Shown here: in pieces, positions 15,735-24,740 of the stretch | Layout: every line of letters begins with the position of its first letter | Numbering within the stretch: the stretch's first letter is position 1 | Assembly (NCBI RefSeq): GCF_007859655.1 | Contig: NZ_CP042304.1 | Coordinates: 2,480,001-2,544,000 of the forward strand | DNA length: 64,000 nucleotides | Direction: 5' to 3' | From: Devosia ginsengisoli | GTDB lineage: Bacteria > Pseudomonadota > Alphaproteobacteria > Rhizobiales > Devosiaceae | Program-made: the position numbers and the translations under genes | The notes under the pieces: model-generated | Database searches by the model: none | What the model was told of the DNA's origin: nothing | What the model saw: only the letters and a program-made list of their open reading frames with translations

Positions 15735-17639
15735 ATGGCACGGCTTGGCCGATTTCTGATGGCGCCCCTGATGGGCGCGCTTCTGACCACCACCGCCTTT
15801 GCGCAGACGATGACCGATGTCGGCACCCCGCGCGCCGAAACACTGATCGTACAGACCTTCGATGGTCGCGCCGCCAACGCTTCGGCACAGAACCCGATGA
15901 ATTCCTATGCCATCTGGCGCGGTTTCCGCGAACTCGGCTGGAGCTGGCTGTGGGAAATGGATACGGCCACCGGCCAGTCCTATCCCGAGCTCGCCGCCGG
16001 ACCGGTCGAAGTGCTTAACGACGAACACACCCAGTTCCGGGTGAAGCTGCGTGAAGGCGTCTACTGGAGCGATGGCACCGAATTCACCGCCGCCGACGTG
16101 ATCTATTCGCTCGATACCTATGTGAAATATCGCAGCCAGCTCGGTCGCGTGGCGGTGATCGCCAACTTCGTCAAGAGCTGGAAGCAGATCGACGACTACA
16201 CGTTCGAGGTCGAAACGATCAATCCGTCCTACGACTTCCAGACGGTGATGGGCGTCTATACCTGGGGTTCGCAATTCGTCATCGTTCCCAAGCATGTCTA
16301 CGAGCCGCTTGGCGACGATGTGGTGACCTTCCAGAACACCAATGCGGTGACGCTCGGGCCCTACAAGATCAAGGAATTCGATCCCAACGGCTCGTGGCAG
16401 CTCTGGGAACTCCGCGAAGATTGGGAACGCTCCGGCTGGGGCAATCTCGGCCAGCCCAAGCCCAAATTCATCCTCTACAAGGATTTCGGCGCCGAAGAGA
16501 CGCGTGCCCTGGCTTTCGTGCAGAACCAGTACGATGTCGACACCTTCATGAGCCCCGACTCCATCGAGGCCGCCAAGGCGCGCAATCCCAATGTCGAGAG
16601 CTTCTCGCCGACCTTCCCCTATCACGATATGAACGACGCCTGCTCCTATGGCGTCTATATCAACGGCCAGCGGGCACCCTACGACAAGCCCGAGGTGCGC
16701 TGGGCCCTGGCGCTCGCCCTCGACATGCAGCAGGTCGGCATTTCTTCGATGAGCGGTCAGTTCAAGGCCGGGGCACTGCCGCTGGCCGATACGCCGATCA
16801 CCAACCCGCTCTACTACGCGCCGCTCCAGTCCTGGCTCGAAGAGCTGACCCTGCCGGACGGCTACAAGCCCTACAACACCAATTTCGGCGCCGAACTGGC
16901 CGAAGCCCTGGCCGCGCAGGGCGTCGATGCCGCCCAGTTGCCCACGGGCGATGCCATCGAAACCGGCTTCGGCATGGGCTGGTGGAAGCATGATCCGGCG
17001 GAGGCGGCAAAGCTGCTGGAATCGGTCGGCATGAAGAAGGGATCCGATGGCTTCTTCGCCCTCGAAGACGGCTCGCCATGGGTCATCGAATTCGTCATTC
17101 CAGGCGACTGGAACAAGGTCATCCAGCGCATCGGCTTCTCGATCGCCGATAGCTGGCGCCAGGCCGGGTTCAACATCAATACCCGCCAGGTGGACAATGG
17201 CGAATGGACCACGGTCCAGAACACCAATGCCCGCAACCAGCTGATGATCAACTGGGGGCAGTCCTGCACCTATAACTCCAACTGGCAGAATTCCTGGCGT
17301 CAGTTCGCCGAGACCTATGTCCTGCCGCCCGACTCGACCGATGCGCTCAACGGCAACTTCATGCGCGTCACCGACCAGCGGATTTTCGACATCGTGGCCG
17401 ACAGCGCCCAGCTGCCGACCGACGATCCGCAATTCCTCGAGAACGGCCGGCAGATCGCGCAATATCTCACGGAAGATATGCAGATGATCAATCTGATGAA
17501 CATTCCGACGACGATCCCGACCAACAAGACCTATTGGACCAACTTCCCCAAGCAGGACAACTTCTACGCTGCGCCCTACACCTGGTGGAGTTCCTTCAAG
17601 CAGACGGTCGTCAATATCGAACCCACTGGCCAGCAATAA
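15735..17639 (+). CDS. ABC transporter substrate-binding protein, family 5 (peptide/oligosaccharide type)
   Basis: 634 residues from the ATG at 15735 behind GAGGAGG; longer upstream ORF sequence is leader. Signal peptide MARLGRFLMAPLMGALLTTT-AFAQT. Typical SBP_bac_5 motifs: FRVKLREGVYWSDGTEFTAA, YGVYINGQRAPYDKPEVRWA and DSWRQAGFN. About 100 residues longer than peptide-binding OppA proteins and rich in Trp/Tyr near the end (AAPYTWWSSF), as in family members that bind plant oligosaccharides. Located with apiosidase-like enzymes, so an apiose-containing oligosaccharide or glycoside is the likely ligand (inference). Confidence 0.88.
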   Translation: MARLGRFLMAPLMGALLTTTAFAQTMTDVGTPRAETLIVQTFDGRAANASAQNPMNSYAIWRGFRELGWSWLWEMDTATGQSYPELAAGPVEVLNDEHTQFRVKLREGVYWSDGTEFTAADVIYSLDTYVKYRSQLGRVAVIANFVKSWKQIDDYTFEVETINPSYDFQTVMGVYTWGSQFVIVPKHVYEPLGDDVVTFQNTNAVTLGPYKIKEFDPNGSWQLWELREDWERSGWGNLGQPKPKFILYKDFGAEETRALAFVQNQYDVDTFMSPDSIEAAKARNPNVESFSPTFPYHDMNDACSYGVYINGQRAPYDKPEVRWALALALDMQQVGISSMSGQFKAGALPLADTPITNPLYYAPLQSWLEELTLPDGYKPYNTNFGAELAEALAAQGVDAAQLPTGDAIETGFGMGWWKHDPAEAAKLLESVGMKKGSDGFFALEDGSPWVIEFVIPGDWNKVIQRIGFSIADSWRQAGFNINTRQVDNGEWTTVQNTNARNQLMINWGQSCTYNSNWQNSWRQFAETYVLPPDSTDALNGNFMRVTDQRIFDIVADSAQLPTDDPQFLENGRQIAQYLTEDMQMINLMNIPTTIPTNKTYWTNFPKQDNFYAAPYTWWSSFKQTVVNIEPTGQQ

Positions 17640-17651
17640 GCTGACCGAGGG

Positions 17652-17692
17652 CGAGGCAGCCCATGTCCTCCCGGGCTGCCTCGTCACTTTTT
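17652..17692 (+). terminator. Hairpin with T-run between binding protein and permease genes
   Basis: An 11-bp perfect stem (CGAGGCAGCCC at 17652-17662 with GGGCTGCCTCG at 17673-17683) is followed by TCACTTTTT. It is probably a leaky intrinsic terminator, so the binding protein is made in excess over the membrane complex. Confidence 0.6.
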
Positions 17693-17710
17693 CTCCTTGA
17701 GGTTTGACCT

Positions 17711-18712
17711 ATGGGTGTCCTGGGCTTCGTGGCCAAACGCATCGGCCTTTATCTGGCGGTGCTGTTTATCGGCCTCACCATCACTTTCATGCTGCCCCGC
17801 CTCATGCCGATCAACCCGGTCGATGGCTATATCGGGCAGATCCAGAGCCGCGCCAATGGCACGCTGACGCCCGAGGCCATTGCCGAGATGCGCGCCAATC
17901 TCGAAGTGCTCTACGGCCTCAAGGGCGACCTGTTCACCCAGTATGTTTCCTATCTCAAGCGCGTCGTCATCGACTTCGATTTCGGGCCGTCCTTCACCTA
18001 CTATCCCGCCGAAGTCTCGACCATGATCACCACGGCGCTGCCCTGGACGCTGGGCCTGCTGCTCACCGCCACGGTCATCGCCTGGCTGCTGGGCAATATG
18101 GTGGGCCTGGTCGCCGGCTACTTCCACAAGAAGAAAGCCGCCTCGATCCTCGAATTCGTCGGCATCCTGCTCTACCCGATCCCCTATTACATCCTCGCCG
18201 TTACCGTGCTGCTGGTGCTGGCCTACATTTTCCCGATCTTCCCGCTCTCGCCCACCTTCCCGGTCGGAGAGCTGACGCCCGCCAAGATGGGCATGATCGT
18301 CTACAATTCACTGCTCCCCGCCATCACGCTGGTGCTGGCTGGCTTTGGCTGGAACATCCTGTCGATGAAGGCGCTGGCGGTGGCGACCACTGAGGAGCCC
18401 TATGTCACCTATGCGCGGCTCAAGGGCGCGTCGAACTGGACGCGCATGACGCGCTACGTGTTCCGCAACGCGCTACTGCCGCAGGTGACCGCTCTGGCCC
18501 TGTCGCTGGGCATGATCTTCAACGGCGCGCTGCTGACCGAGATCATCTTCTCCTATCCCGGCATCGGGCTGATCATGCGCACCGCGGCGACGGGTGGCGA
18601 CTACAACGTCCTCTATGGCGCGATCACGCTCTCCATCCTGGCTGTCGCCACGGCGGGCCTCGTCATCGACCTCATCTATCCTCTCCTCGATCCCCGGATC
18701 CGCAGCAAATGA
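17711..18712 (+). CDS. ABC transporter permease, DppB-like
   Basis: 333 residues, six predicted helices. It begins GFVAKRIGLYLAVLFIGLTITF, then a large periplasmic loop containing LEVLYGLKGDLFTQY, characteristic of the first permease of family-5 transporters. The permease-ATPase coupling loop is YVTYARLKGASNWTRM (~233). It forms the channel with the next gene, overlapping it by ATGA. Part of the import system next to the apiosidase-like enzymes. Confidence 0.9.
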   Translation: MGVLGFVAKRIGLYLAVLFIGLTITFMLPRLMPINPVDGYIGQIQSRANGTLTPEAIAEMRANLEVLYGLKGDLFTQYVSYLKRVVIDFDFGPSFTYYPAEVSTMITTALPWTLGLLLTATVIAWLLGNMVGLVAGYFHKKKAASILEFVGILLYPIPYYILAVTVLLVLAYIFPIFPLSPTFPVGELTPAKMGMIVYNSLLPAITLVLAGFGWNILSMKALAVATTEEPYVTYARLKGASNWTRMTRYVFRNALLPQVTALALSLGMIFNGALLTEIIFSYPGIGLIMRTAATGGDYNVLYGAITLSILAVATAGLVIDLIYPLLDPRIRSK

Positions 18713-19626
18713 GTATCGACGCCAACAATGCCGATCCGGTTGCGCTGGTCGTTGCGCCACCCGTTGCCGGCAAGCCCGGACCGCAGAAATCGGGGCTGCT
18801 CTGGCTCCTCAACGGCCGCCTCGCCGTGGGCCTTGTCATCCTTGTCGTCATGGGGCTCGGCAGCTTCATCCTGCCGCTCTTCGCGCCAGCCGACCCGTCG
18901 GTTCAGGCGACCTATATGCGCAACCTGCCGATGTCGGGCATCCACTGGCTCGGCACCAATGCCCTGGGCCAGGACATCTTCTGGTTCCTGGTGTTTTCCG
19001 TGCGCAATTCGCTGATGCTCGGCATCCTCGTGGCCGTGGGCGTGACCATCATCGCCACCATTGTCGGCCTCAGCGCCGGCTATATCGGCGGCACCTTCGA
19101 ACGGCTGGTCATGCTGATCGTGGATACGTTCATCACCATCCCGCTGCTGCCCATCCTCATCATCCTGGGCGCGCTTATTCGCGGCAATACCAGCTTCTTC
19201 ACGGTCGGGGTGATCATCATCATCTTCGGCTGGGCCTGGGACGCCCGCACGGTGCGGTCCATGGCGCTCTCGCTGCGCGAGCGCGAATTCATCAACATGG
19301 CCCGCTTTTCGGGCGCCAATACCTTCAATGTCCTGACCCGGGAAATCTTGCCCTATGTGTCGGCCTATATTCTGGTTGGCTTCATCAACACGGTGCTCTT
19401 TGCCATCAATACCGAGGCCACGCTGGCGGTGATCGGCCTGTCCAAGGTGGAGGTTCCGACGCTCGGTTCGATCATCTTCTGGGCGCTGAGCTACAACGCG
19501 CTGTTCACCGGGCAATATCCCTGGATCGTGGCGCCGATCGTCGCCACCGTGACCCTGTTCCTTGGCCTGTTCCTGACCTCCACCGGCTTCAACCAGGCCT
19601 TTGCCAGCAAGCGTGGTGTGTCATGA
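18709..19626 (+). CDS. ABC transporter permease, DppC-like
   Basis: 305 residues. Hydrophilic N-terminus, one helix, then HWLGTNALGQDIFWFLVFSVR (the GTDxxGRD motif of DppC/OppC proteins in altered form) and a five-helix core with the coupling loop EREFINMARFSGANTFNV (~197). ATGA overlaps with both neighbours. Second channel subunit of the importer. Confidence 0.9.
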   Translation: MSIDANNADPVALVVAPPVAGKPGPQKSGLLWLLNGRLAVGLVILVVMGLGSFILPLFAPADPSVQATYMRNLPMSGIHWLGTNALGQDIFWFLVFSVRNSLMLGILVAVGVTIIATIVGLSAGYIGGTFERLVMLIVDTFITIPLLPILIILGALIRGNTSFFTVGVIIIIFGWAWDARTVRSMALSLREREFINMARFSGANTFNVLTREILPYVSAYILVGFINTVLFAINTEATLAVIGLSKVEVPTLGSIIFWALSYNALFTGQYPWIVAPIVATVTLFLGLFLTSTGFNQAFASKRGVS

Positions 19627-20531
19627 TCCGCCTCAACGACCTCAAGATCAGCTATCGCATCGGCAACCGGGTCATCGACGCGGTGGACGGCGTGAACCTG
19701 ACTATTCCGGACCGCTGCGTCGTGGGCATTGCCGGCGAGTCAGGGTCCGGCAAATCGACCCTGATGAAGGCCATCTATGGCGACATCCAGTCGCCGATGT
19801 ACCTGTCGCGCGGCTCGATCGACTATGGCCTCAAGGGGAGCGACGGCCAGCCGGTGACGACTGCGAATGTGCGGCGGGAATGGTTCAAGTCCATGTCCTA
19901 TATTCCGCAGAGCTCGATGAACTCGCTCAATCCGGTCATCCGCATTCGCGACCAGTTCATCGACTTCCCCGGCGCCGACAGCAACAAGAAGCGCGTGCTG
20001 GAACGGGCCCGCGACTATATCGGCAAGCTGGGCCTGCCGCCCGAAGCGCTCGATTCCTATCCCCATCAGCTCTCGGGTGGCATGCGCCAGCGCGTGATGA
20101 TCGCGCTCGCCACCTTCTTCCAACCCGAACTGATCATCGCCGACGAGCCCACCACGGCGCTCGACGTGGTGGTGCAGAAGGAAATCCTGATGCTGCTGAT
20201 GGAACTGCAGGAGCAGATGGGCAATACCATCCTCGTGGTCTCGCACGACATGGGCGTGCACTATCAGGTCACCCACAAGATGCTGATCATGTATGCCGGT
20301 CGCGTCGTCGAATATGGCGACACCGACAGTGTCTTCGCCGACCCGCAGCACCCCTATACCCGGATGCTGATCGACTCCCTGCCCACCATTGGCGACGACA
20401 GCATGCGCGGCGTCCTGGCCAGCGCCGCCGGAGCCGGTGGCGACCGCGCCTACGGGGTGACGCCGGACCTGATCGAGGTCAAGCCAGGCCACTTTGCGGC
20501 GCGCGCCGAGGAAGCGGGAGTCTCGGCATGA
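19623..20531 (+). CDS. ABC transporter ATP-binding protein, DppD-like
   Basis: 302 residues, ATG at 19623 overlapping the permease stop. Complete ATPase: Walker [10 protein letters not shown] (~39), Q-loop in SYIPQSSMNSLNP, signature LSGGMRQR (~148), Walker [13 protein letters not shown] and the switch His in VSHDMG. It ends with the DppD/OppD extension (HPYTRMLIDSLPTIG) but lacks the usual Cys-rich oligopeptide tail, which fits a carbohydrate rather than peptide importer. Confidence 0.9.
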   Translation: MIRLNDLKISYRIGNRVIDAVDGVNLTIPDRCVVGIAGESGSGKSTLMKAIYGDIQSPMYLSRGSIDYGLKGSDGQPVTTANVRREWFKSMSYIPQSSMNSLNPVIRIRDQFIDFPGADSNKKRVLERARDYIGKLGLPPEALDSYPHQLSGGMRQRVMIALATFFQPELIIADEPTTALDVVVQKEILMLLMELQEQMGNTILVVSHDMGVHYQVTHKMLIMYAGRVVEYGDTDSVFADPQHPYTRMLIDSLPTIGDDSMRGVLASAAGAGGDRAYGVTPDLIEVKPGHFAARAEEAGVSA

Positions 20532-21352
20532 CGATCATCCTCAAGACCGAAGGGCTCAACAAGGTCTACCGTCAGGGCGGGCTGGTCCGTGCCCGCCAGA
20601 TTCATGCCCTCAACGAGGTCAACATCACGGTCGAGAGTGACAAGCCCGTGGTGATCGCCGTCGTCGGCGAGTCCGGCAGCGGCAAGACCACCCTGGCCAA
20701 GACGCTGCTGCGCCTGGAAACCCCGACCTCCGGCCGGGCCATCGTCTATGACAGCGTCGTGGCCGGCAAAGGCGCGACGCCCTCAAGGCGGGAATTCCTC
20801 GGCCTGGTGCAGCCCATCTTCCAGAATCCGTTCGAGGCCTTCAGCCGCTATCGACCCGTCGATGCCTATCTCCACGAAACGGCGCGACGCGTTGCCGGCA
20901 TGGACGAAAGCCAGGCGGAGGCGGCCGTAGCCGAAGCGCTGCACAGCGTGGGCCTCGACGCTGTCGAGGTCCGCGGCAAATATAGCGGCCAGTTCTCGGG
21001 GGGCGAGTTGCAGCGCATTTCAGTCGCGCGGGCGCTCATCCCGCAACCCCGGCTCATCGTCGCCGACGAGCCGGTCAGCATGATCGATGCGTCCCGGCGC
21101 ATGATCATCATCAACCTGTTCAAGCGCCTGCGCGACGAGCAGGGCCGCAGCTTCCTCTACATCACCCATGACCTTGCCACGGCCTATTACATCAGCGATT
21201 TCGTGGCCGTGATGAACAAGGGGCAGGTGGTCGAATTCGGCCCGGCGCGCCAGGTAATGTCCGACCCCCAGCACGCCTATACGCGCCTGCTGCTCGATTC
21301 CATTCCCACCATAGGCTCCCGCTGGCGCCCCCGCGCGCCGGCCGCCGCCTGA
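20528..21352 (+). CDS. ABC transporter ATP-binding protein, DppF-like
   Basis: 274 residues, ATG at 20528 overlapping the previous stop. Walker A GESGSGKTT (~46), signature FSGGELQRISVARAL (~158), Walker B LIVADEPVSMIDAS with Met in place of the usual Ala/Leu, and switch ITHDLATAYY. Second ATPase of the importer. Stops 27 bp before the first apiosidase-like gene, so probably co-transcribed with it. Confidence 0.9.
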   Translation: MTIILKTEGLNKVYRQGGLVRARQIHALNEVNITVESDKPVVIAVVGESGSGKTTLAKTLLRLETPTSGRAIVYDSVVAGKGATPSRREFLGLVQPIFQNPFEAFSRYRPVDAYLHETARRVAGMDESQAEAAVAEALHSVGLDAVEVRGKYSGQFSGGELQRISVARALIPQPRLIVADEPVSMIDASRRMIIINLFKRLRDEQGRSFLYITHDLATAYYISDFVAVMNKGQVVEFGPARQVMSDPQHAYTRLLLDSIPTIGSRWRPRAPAAA

Positions 21353-21379
21353 CCAATTTCCTTGAAGACGGGATAGCAA

Positions 21380-22978
21380 ATGACCAGTTCCGCCATTGCC
21401 GACAGCGCCGCGTCGCTGTGGGCCACCTATGAGCTCACCCTTGCCGGCCCTTCGGAGGGCAATCCGTTCCAGGATGTCGAACTGCGCGCAATCTTCCAGC
21501 AGGGCGACCGCCAAGTTCGGGTCGATGGCTTCTATGACGGGGACGGCACCTACAAGCTGCGCTTCCTGCCCGATACGACGGGAACCTGGACCTATCAGAC
21601 GTCGAGCAACAGCCCGGCGCTGGATGGCGCGAGCGGTTCGCTCGATGTCGGCCCCGCCAGGCCCGGCCATCATGGTCCGGTCCGCGTCTCCAACCGCCAC
21701 CATTTCCGCCACGCCGACGGCACCCGCTACATCAATATCGGCACCACCGCCTATGTATGGAACCTGCAGGGCGACGCGCTGGAGGAAGAGACCCTGGCGA
21801 CCCTGGCCGAGGCGCCCTTCACCAAGATCCGCATGTGCGTCTTCCCCAAGCACTACCGCTACAACGAGAACGAGCCCGATCACTATCCCTTCCCGCTGAT
21901 GAAACAGGGCGAAAGCAAGTGGACCGGCAGCTTTGCCGGCAGCGGTGCGGGCTGGCAATTCGATCTCGAACGTTTCGAGCCGGCCTATTTCCGCCATCTC
22001 GAAAAGCGCATCAATCAATTGGCCGAAATCGGCGTCGAGGCGGACCTGATCATCTTCCACCCCTATGACCGCTGGGGCTTTTCGAAGATGTCGCCGGCCC
22101 AGGACGATCGCTATCTCAGATACCTGGTCGCGCGGCTGGCGGCTTTGCCCAACGTCTGGTGGTCGATGGCCAACGAATACGACCTCATGCCGAGCAAGAC
22201 GCTGGCCGATTGGGACCGCTTCATTCACATCGTGTCGGACAGCGATCCCTATGGGCACCTGCTGGGCGTCCATAACTGCTTCGCCTTTTACGATCACAAC
22301 CATCCGCGCATCACCCATGCGAGCATCCAGCGCTCGGCCGCGGCCAATTCGGCGCTGTGGCGCGAAAAATACGGCAAGCCGGTGTCGATCGACGAATGCT
22401 GTTACGAGGGCGACATTGCCGAGCTCTGGGGCAATATCTCCGCGCAGAAAATGGTGCGCCGCTTCTGGGACGGCACGGTCAATGGCGGCTATGTCACCCA
22501 TGGCGAAACCTACGGCAATGATAGTGACACCATCTGGTGGGCCAAGGGCGGCAAGCTGACCGGCGAGAGCGTCGCGCGCATCGCCTTCCTCAAACGCATT
22601 CTCGAGGAAGGGCCGGACGAGGGGCTCGACCCGGTCAAGTCGACCGGTGCCTATCGCATCCAGTTGAGCGGCGGGCTCGACAATGTCGTGCTGCAGCAAC
22701 TCTTCATCCCGCCGGTGGGCGAGGAAGACTGGCCGCGGGTCCAGGCCTGGTTCGCCACGGCAGGTCAGCCGCATCGCTACTACCTGACCTATCTCGGCGA
22801 GAACACGCCCAGCGAATTCGCCGTCGCCGTCCCGCCCGGCGAGCGCTATTCGGCAACCCTGATCGACACCTGGCACATGACCGAGACCGCCATTGCCGAC
22901 GGCGTGCAGCGTGGCGACCTGCTGCATTTCGCCCCCAAGCCTTATCAGGCGCTGCTGTTCAAGCGCATCGACGGATGA
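21380..22978 (+). CDS. Apiosidase-like glycoside hydrolase (DUF5060-DUF4038-DUF5605 architecture), copy 1
   Basis: 532 residues. The N-terminal beta-sandwich of the DUF5060 type spans ~10-100 (GFYDGDGTYKLRFLPDTTGT). It is followed by a TIM-barrel domain of the DUF4038 / GH140 apiosidase-like family (~110-420) and a small C-terminal domain. Candidate catalytic acids are Glu266 in WWSMANEYD and Glu339 in SIDECCYEGD. No signal peptide, so it should act in the cytoplasm on imported glycosides. The next gene is a paralogue. GH140 enzymes remove D-apiose from pectin side chains; the exact linkage here is unknown. Assignment is from remembered family features. Confidence 0.72.
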   Translation: MTSSAIADSAASLWATYELTLAGPSEGNPFQDVELRAIFQQGDRQVRVDGFYDGDGTYKLRFLPDTTGTWTYQTSSNSPALDGASGSLDVGPARPGHHGPVRVSNRHHFRHADGTRYINIGTTAYVWNLQGDALEEETLATLAEAPFTKIRMCVFPKHYRYNENEPDHYPFPLMKQGESKWTGSFAGSGAGWQFDLERFEPAYFRHLEKRINQLAEIGVEADLIIFHPYDRWGFSKMSPAQDDRYLRYLVARLAALPNVWWSMANEYDLMPSKTLADWDRFIHIVSDSDPYGHLLGVHNCFAFYDHNHPRITHASIQRSAAANSALWREKYGKPVSIDECCYEGDIAELWGNISAQKMVRRFWDGTVNGGYVTHGETYGNDSDTIWWAKGGKLTGESVARIAFLKRILEEGPDEGLDPVKSTGAYRIQLSGGLDNVVLQQLFIPPVGEEDWPRVQAWFATAGQPHRYYLTYLGENTPSEFAVAVPPGERYSATLIDTWHMTETAIADGVQRGDLLHFAPKPYQALLFKRIDG

Positions 22979-24495
22979 CGATCATGACCACTATTGCCCA
23001 ATGGGATATGTTCGAGGCCAGCTTCAACGGACCAGCCGACGGCAATCCGTTCCGCGACGTGCAGCTTGAAGCCACGTTTCGACAGCATGGCCGCAGCGTG
23101 CGCGTACCCGGCTTCTACGATGGAGAAGGCGTCTACAAGGTCCGCTTCATGCCCGACAATGCCGGGGCGTGGAGCTTCGTCACGAAATCGGGGGCCGCCG
23201 AACTCGACGGCCAGGCCGGCAGCGTCACAGTCACTGCGCCGCGACCGGGCAATCATGGCCCGGTACAGGTCGCCAATCGCTTCCATTTCGCCCATGCCGA
23301 CGGCACGCCATTCCTGTCCTTCGGCACTACCTGCTACGCCTGGACACACCAGCCGCTAACCGAGCAGCAGAAGACCCTCGCAACCCTGGCCTGGACGCGC
23401 TTCAACAAGCTGCGCATGGGCGTCTTCCCCAAGGACTATCCCTACAATGTCAACGAGGCACTGCACGACGTCTACCAGCGCGATGCCAGCGGCAATCTCG
23501 ATTTCGACCGGCCCAATCCCGAGAGCTTCCGCCACTTCGAAAACCAGGTGAAGGCGCTCGGCGACATGGGCATCCAGGCCGACATCATCATGCTGCATCC
23601 TTATGACCGCTGGGGCTATAGCGGCATGAGCGAAGCGCAGGACTACCGCTATTTCGCCTACCTGACGGCGCGCCTGGCCGCCTATCACAACGTGTGGTGG
23701 TCCCTCGCCAACGAATACGATTTCCTCCTCGACACCAAGCCGATGCACCAATGGGACCGCTACTTCCACATCATCGAGGAAAACGACCCCTATGGTCACC
23801 TGCGCTCGATCCACAATGGCGATCCCGAGGCCAATTACGATCACCGCAAGGCCTGGGTCACCCATGTCTGCATCCAGAACTGGGACGTGAAGCGCACGGG
23901 CGAATGGCGCGCCGCCTATGGCAAGCCCGTGGTCAATGACGAGCCGGAATATGAGGGCAACATCATCCAGAGCTGGGGCAATATCTCGGCCGGGGAACTG
24001 GTGCACCGCTTCTGGACCACGGCCATGCGCGGCGGCTATGCCGGCCATGGCGAAACCTTCAGCCATCCTCAGGACCTGATCTGGTGGGCCAAGGGCGGCG
24101 AATTGCATGGCGAGGCATGGCAGCGCATCGGCTTCCTGCGCGACGTGATGGAGGAGAGCGTCACCAACGGCTTCGATCCCATCGATCCGAAAATGGGCTT
24201 TCCCTGGAATCGCATTTCGGGCGCCCGCGACGGCGACACCACCATCATCTATTTGGGCGAGCACCAGCCCGTCATCTGGGCCGCCGGCCTGCCGCAGGAC
24301 GACCGAAACTATGCGGTCGACCTGATCGACACCTGGAACATGACGGTCACCCCGGCCAGGATCGTACCCGCACCGGAAAACCACCCGACTCGCCACGGGA
24401 CGCATGTTCGACCGCGCAAACCGGATGCCGCCTTTGCGGTGGAACTGCCCGGCAAACCGAACCTCGCCATCCGCATCCGGCCAGCCGGCAACTGA
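22975..24495 (+). CDS. Apiosidase-like glycoside hydrolase, copy 2
   Basis: 506 residues from the ATG at 22975 overlapping the stop of copy 1. Same three-part architecture and clearly related along the whole length (GFYDGEGVYKVRFMPD, HPYDRWGYSGMSEAQDYRYF). Candidate catalytic acids are Glu247 in WWSLANEYD and Glu323 in VNDEPEYEGN. Relative to copy 1, the segment after FPKxY differs (HDVYQRDASGNLDFDRPN), suggesting a different substrate pocket. No signal peptide. Tandem duplication followed by divergence is the simplest history. Last gene of the transporter operon. Confidence 0.72.
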   Translation: MTIMTTIAQWDMFEASFNGPADGNPFRDVQLEATFRQHGRSVRVPGFYDGEGVYKVRFMPDNAGAWSFVTKSGAAELDGQAGSVTVTAPRPGNHGPVQVANRFHFAHADGTPFLSFGTTCYAWTHQPLTEQQKTLATLAWTRFNKLRMGVFPKDYPYNVNEALHDVYQRDASGNLDFDRPNPESFRHFENQVKALGDMGIQADIIMLHPYDRWGYSGMSEAQDYRYFAYLTARLAAYHNVWWSLANEYDFLLDTKPMHQWDRYFHIIEENDPYGHLRSIHNGDPEANYDHRKAWVTHVCIQNWDVKRTGEWRAAYGKPVVNDEPEYEGNIIQSWGNISAGELVHRFWTTAMRGGYAGHGETFSHPQDLIWWAKGGELHGEAWQRIGFLRDVMEESVTNGFDPIDPKMGFPWNRISGARDGDTTIIYLGEHQPVIWAAGLPQDDRNYAVDLIDTWNMTVTPARIVPAPENHPTRHGTHVRPRKPDAAFAVELPGKPNLAIRIRPAGN

Positions 24496-24740
24496 ACCAC
24501 GCCGCGTAGCCAGCGGTGACGCCGGCGCAGCCCAACACGTGACGTTTGTTGCACATCGGCACGGCCCGGTCGGGCCGCACAGCCGTTGCAGGCGCACCAC
24601 AAATTCTGCTCACAACTTTGCGAGCGATTGCTCCCGTTAAGGTTTGCAGAGTATTGATTTTTGGTGCGGTGCGGCCCGCCGAGTCTGGTGCAATGACGTG
24701 GTGGAGAGGCCGCTGCAGCGTTGCCGTGCATGGAGTTCCG
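24496..24740. other. Intergenic region before the L,D-transpeptidase
   Basis: 245 bp without a supported gene. It contains a GC-rich inverted repeat, GGCCCG...CGGGCC (about 24564-24577), possibly the 3' end of the upstream operon. An AT-richer stretch around 24640-24665 probably holds the next promoter, but no clear -35/-10 pair stands out. Confidence 0.35.

Noticed and set aside
15537..17687. A 716-codon open frame antisense to the family-5 binding protein, and many other long antisense frames
   Set aside because: High-GC codon bias opens antisense frames. The sense frames show clear family motifs, ribosome sites and operon spacing, while the antisense products are low-complexity.
24546..24740. 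N-terminal extension of the L,D-transpeptidase
   Set aside because: The signal peptide starts at ATG 24741 with GGAG upstream; the extension has no conserved features.
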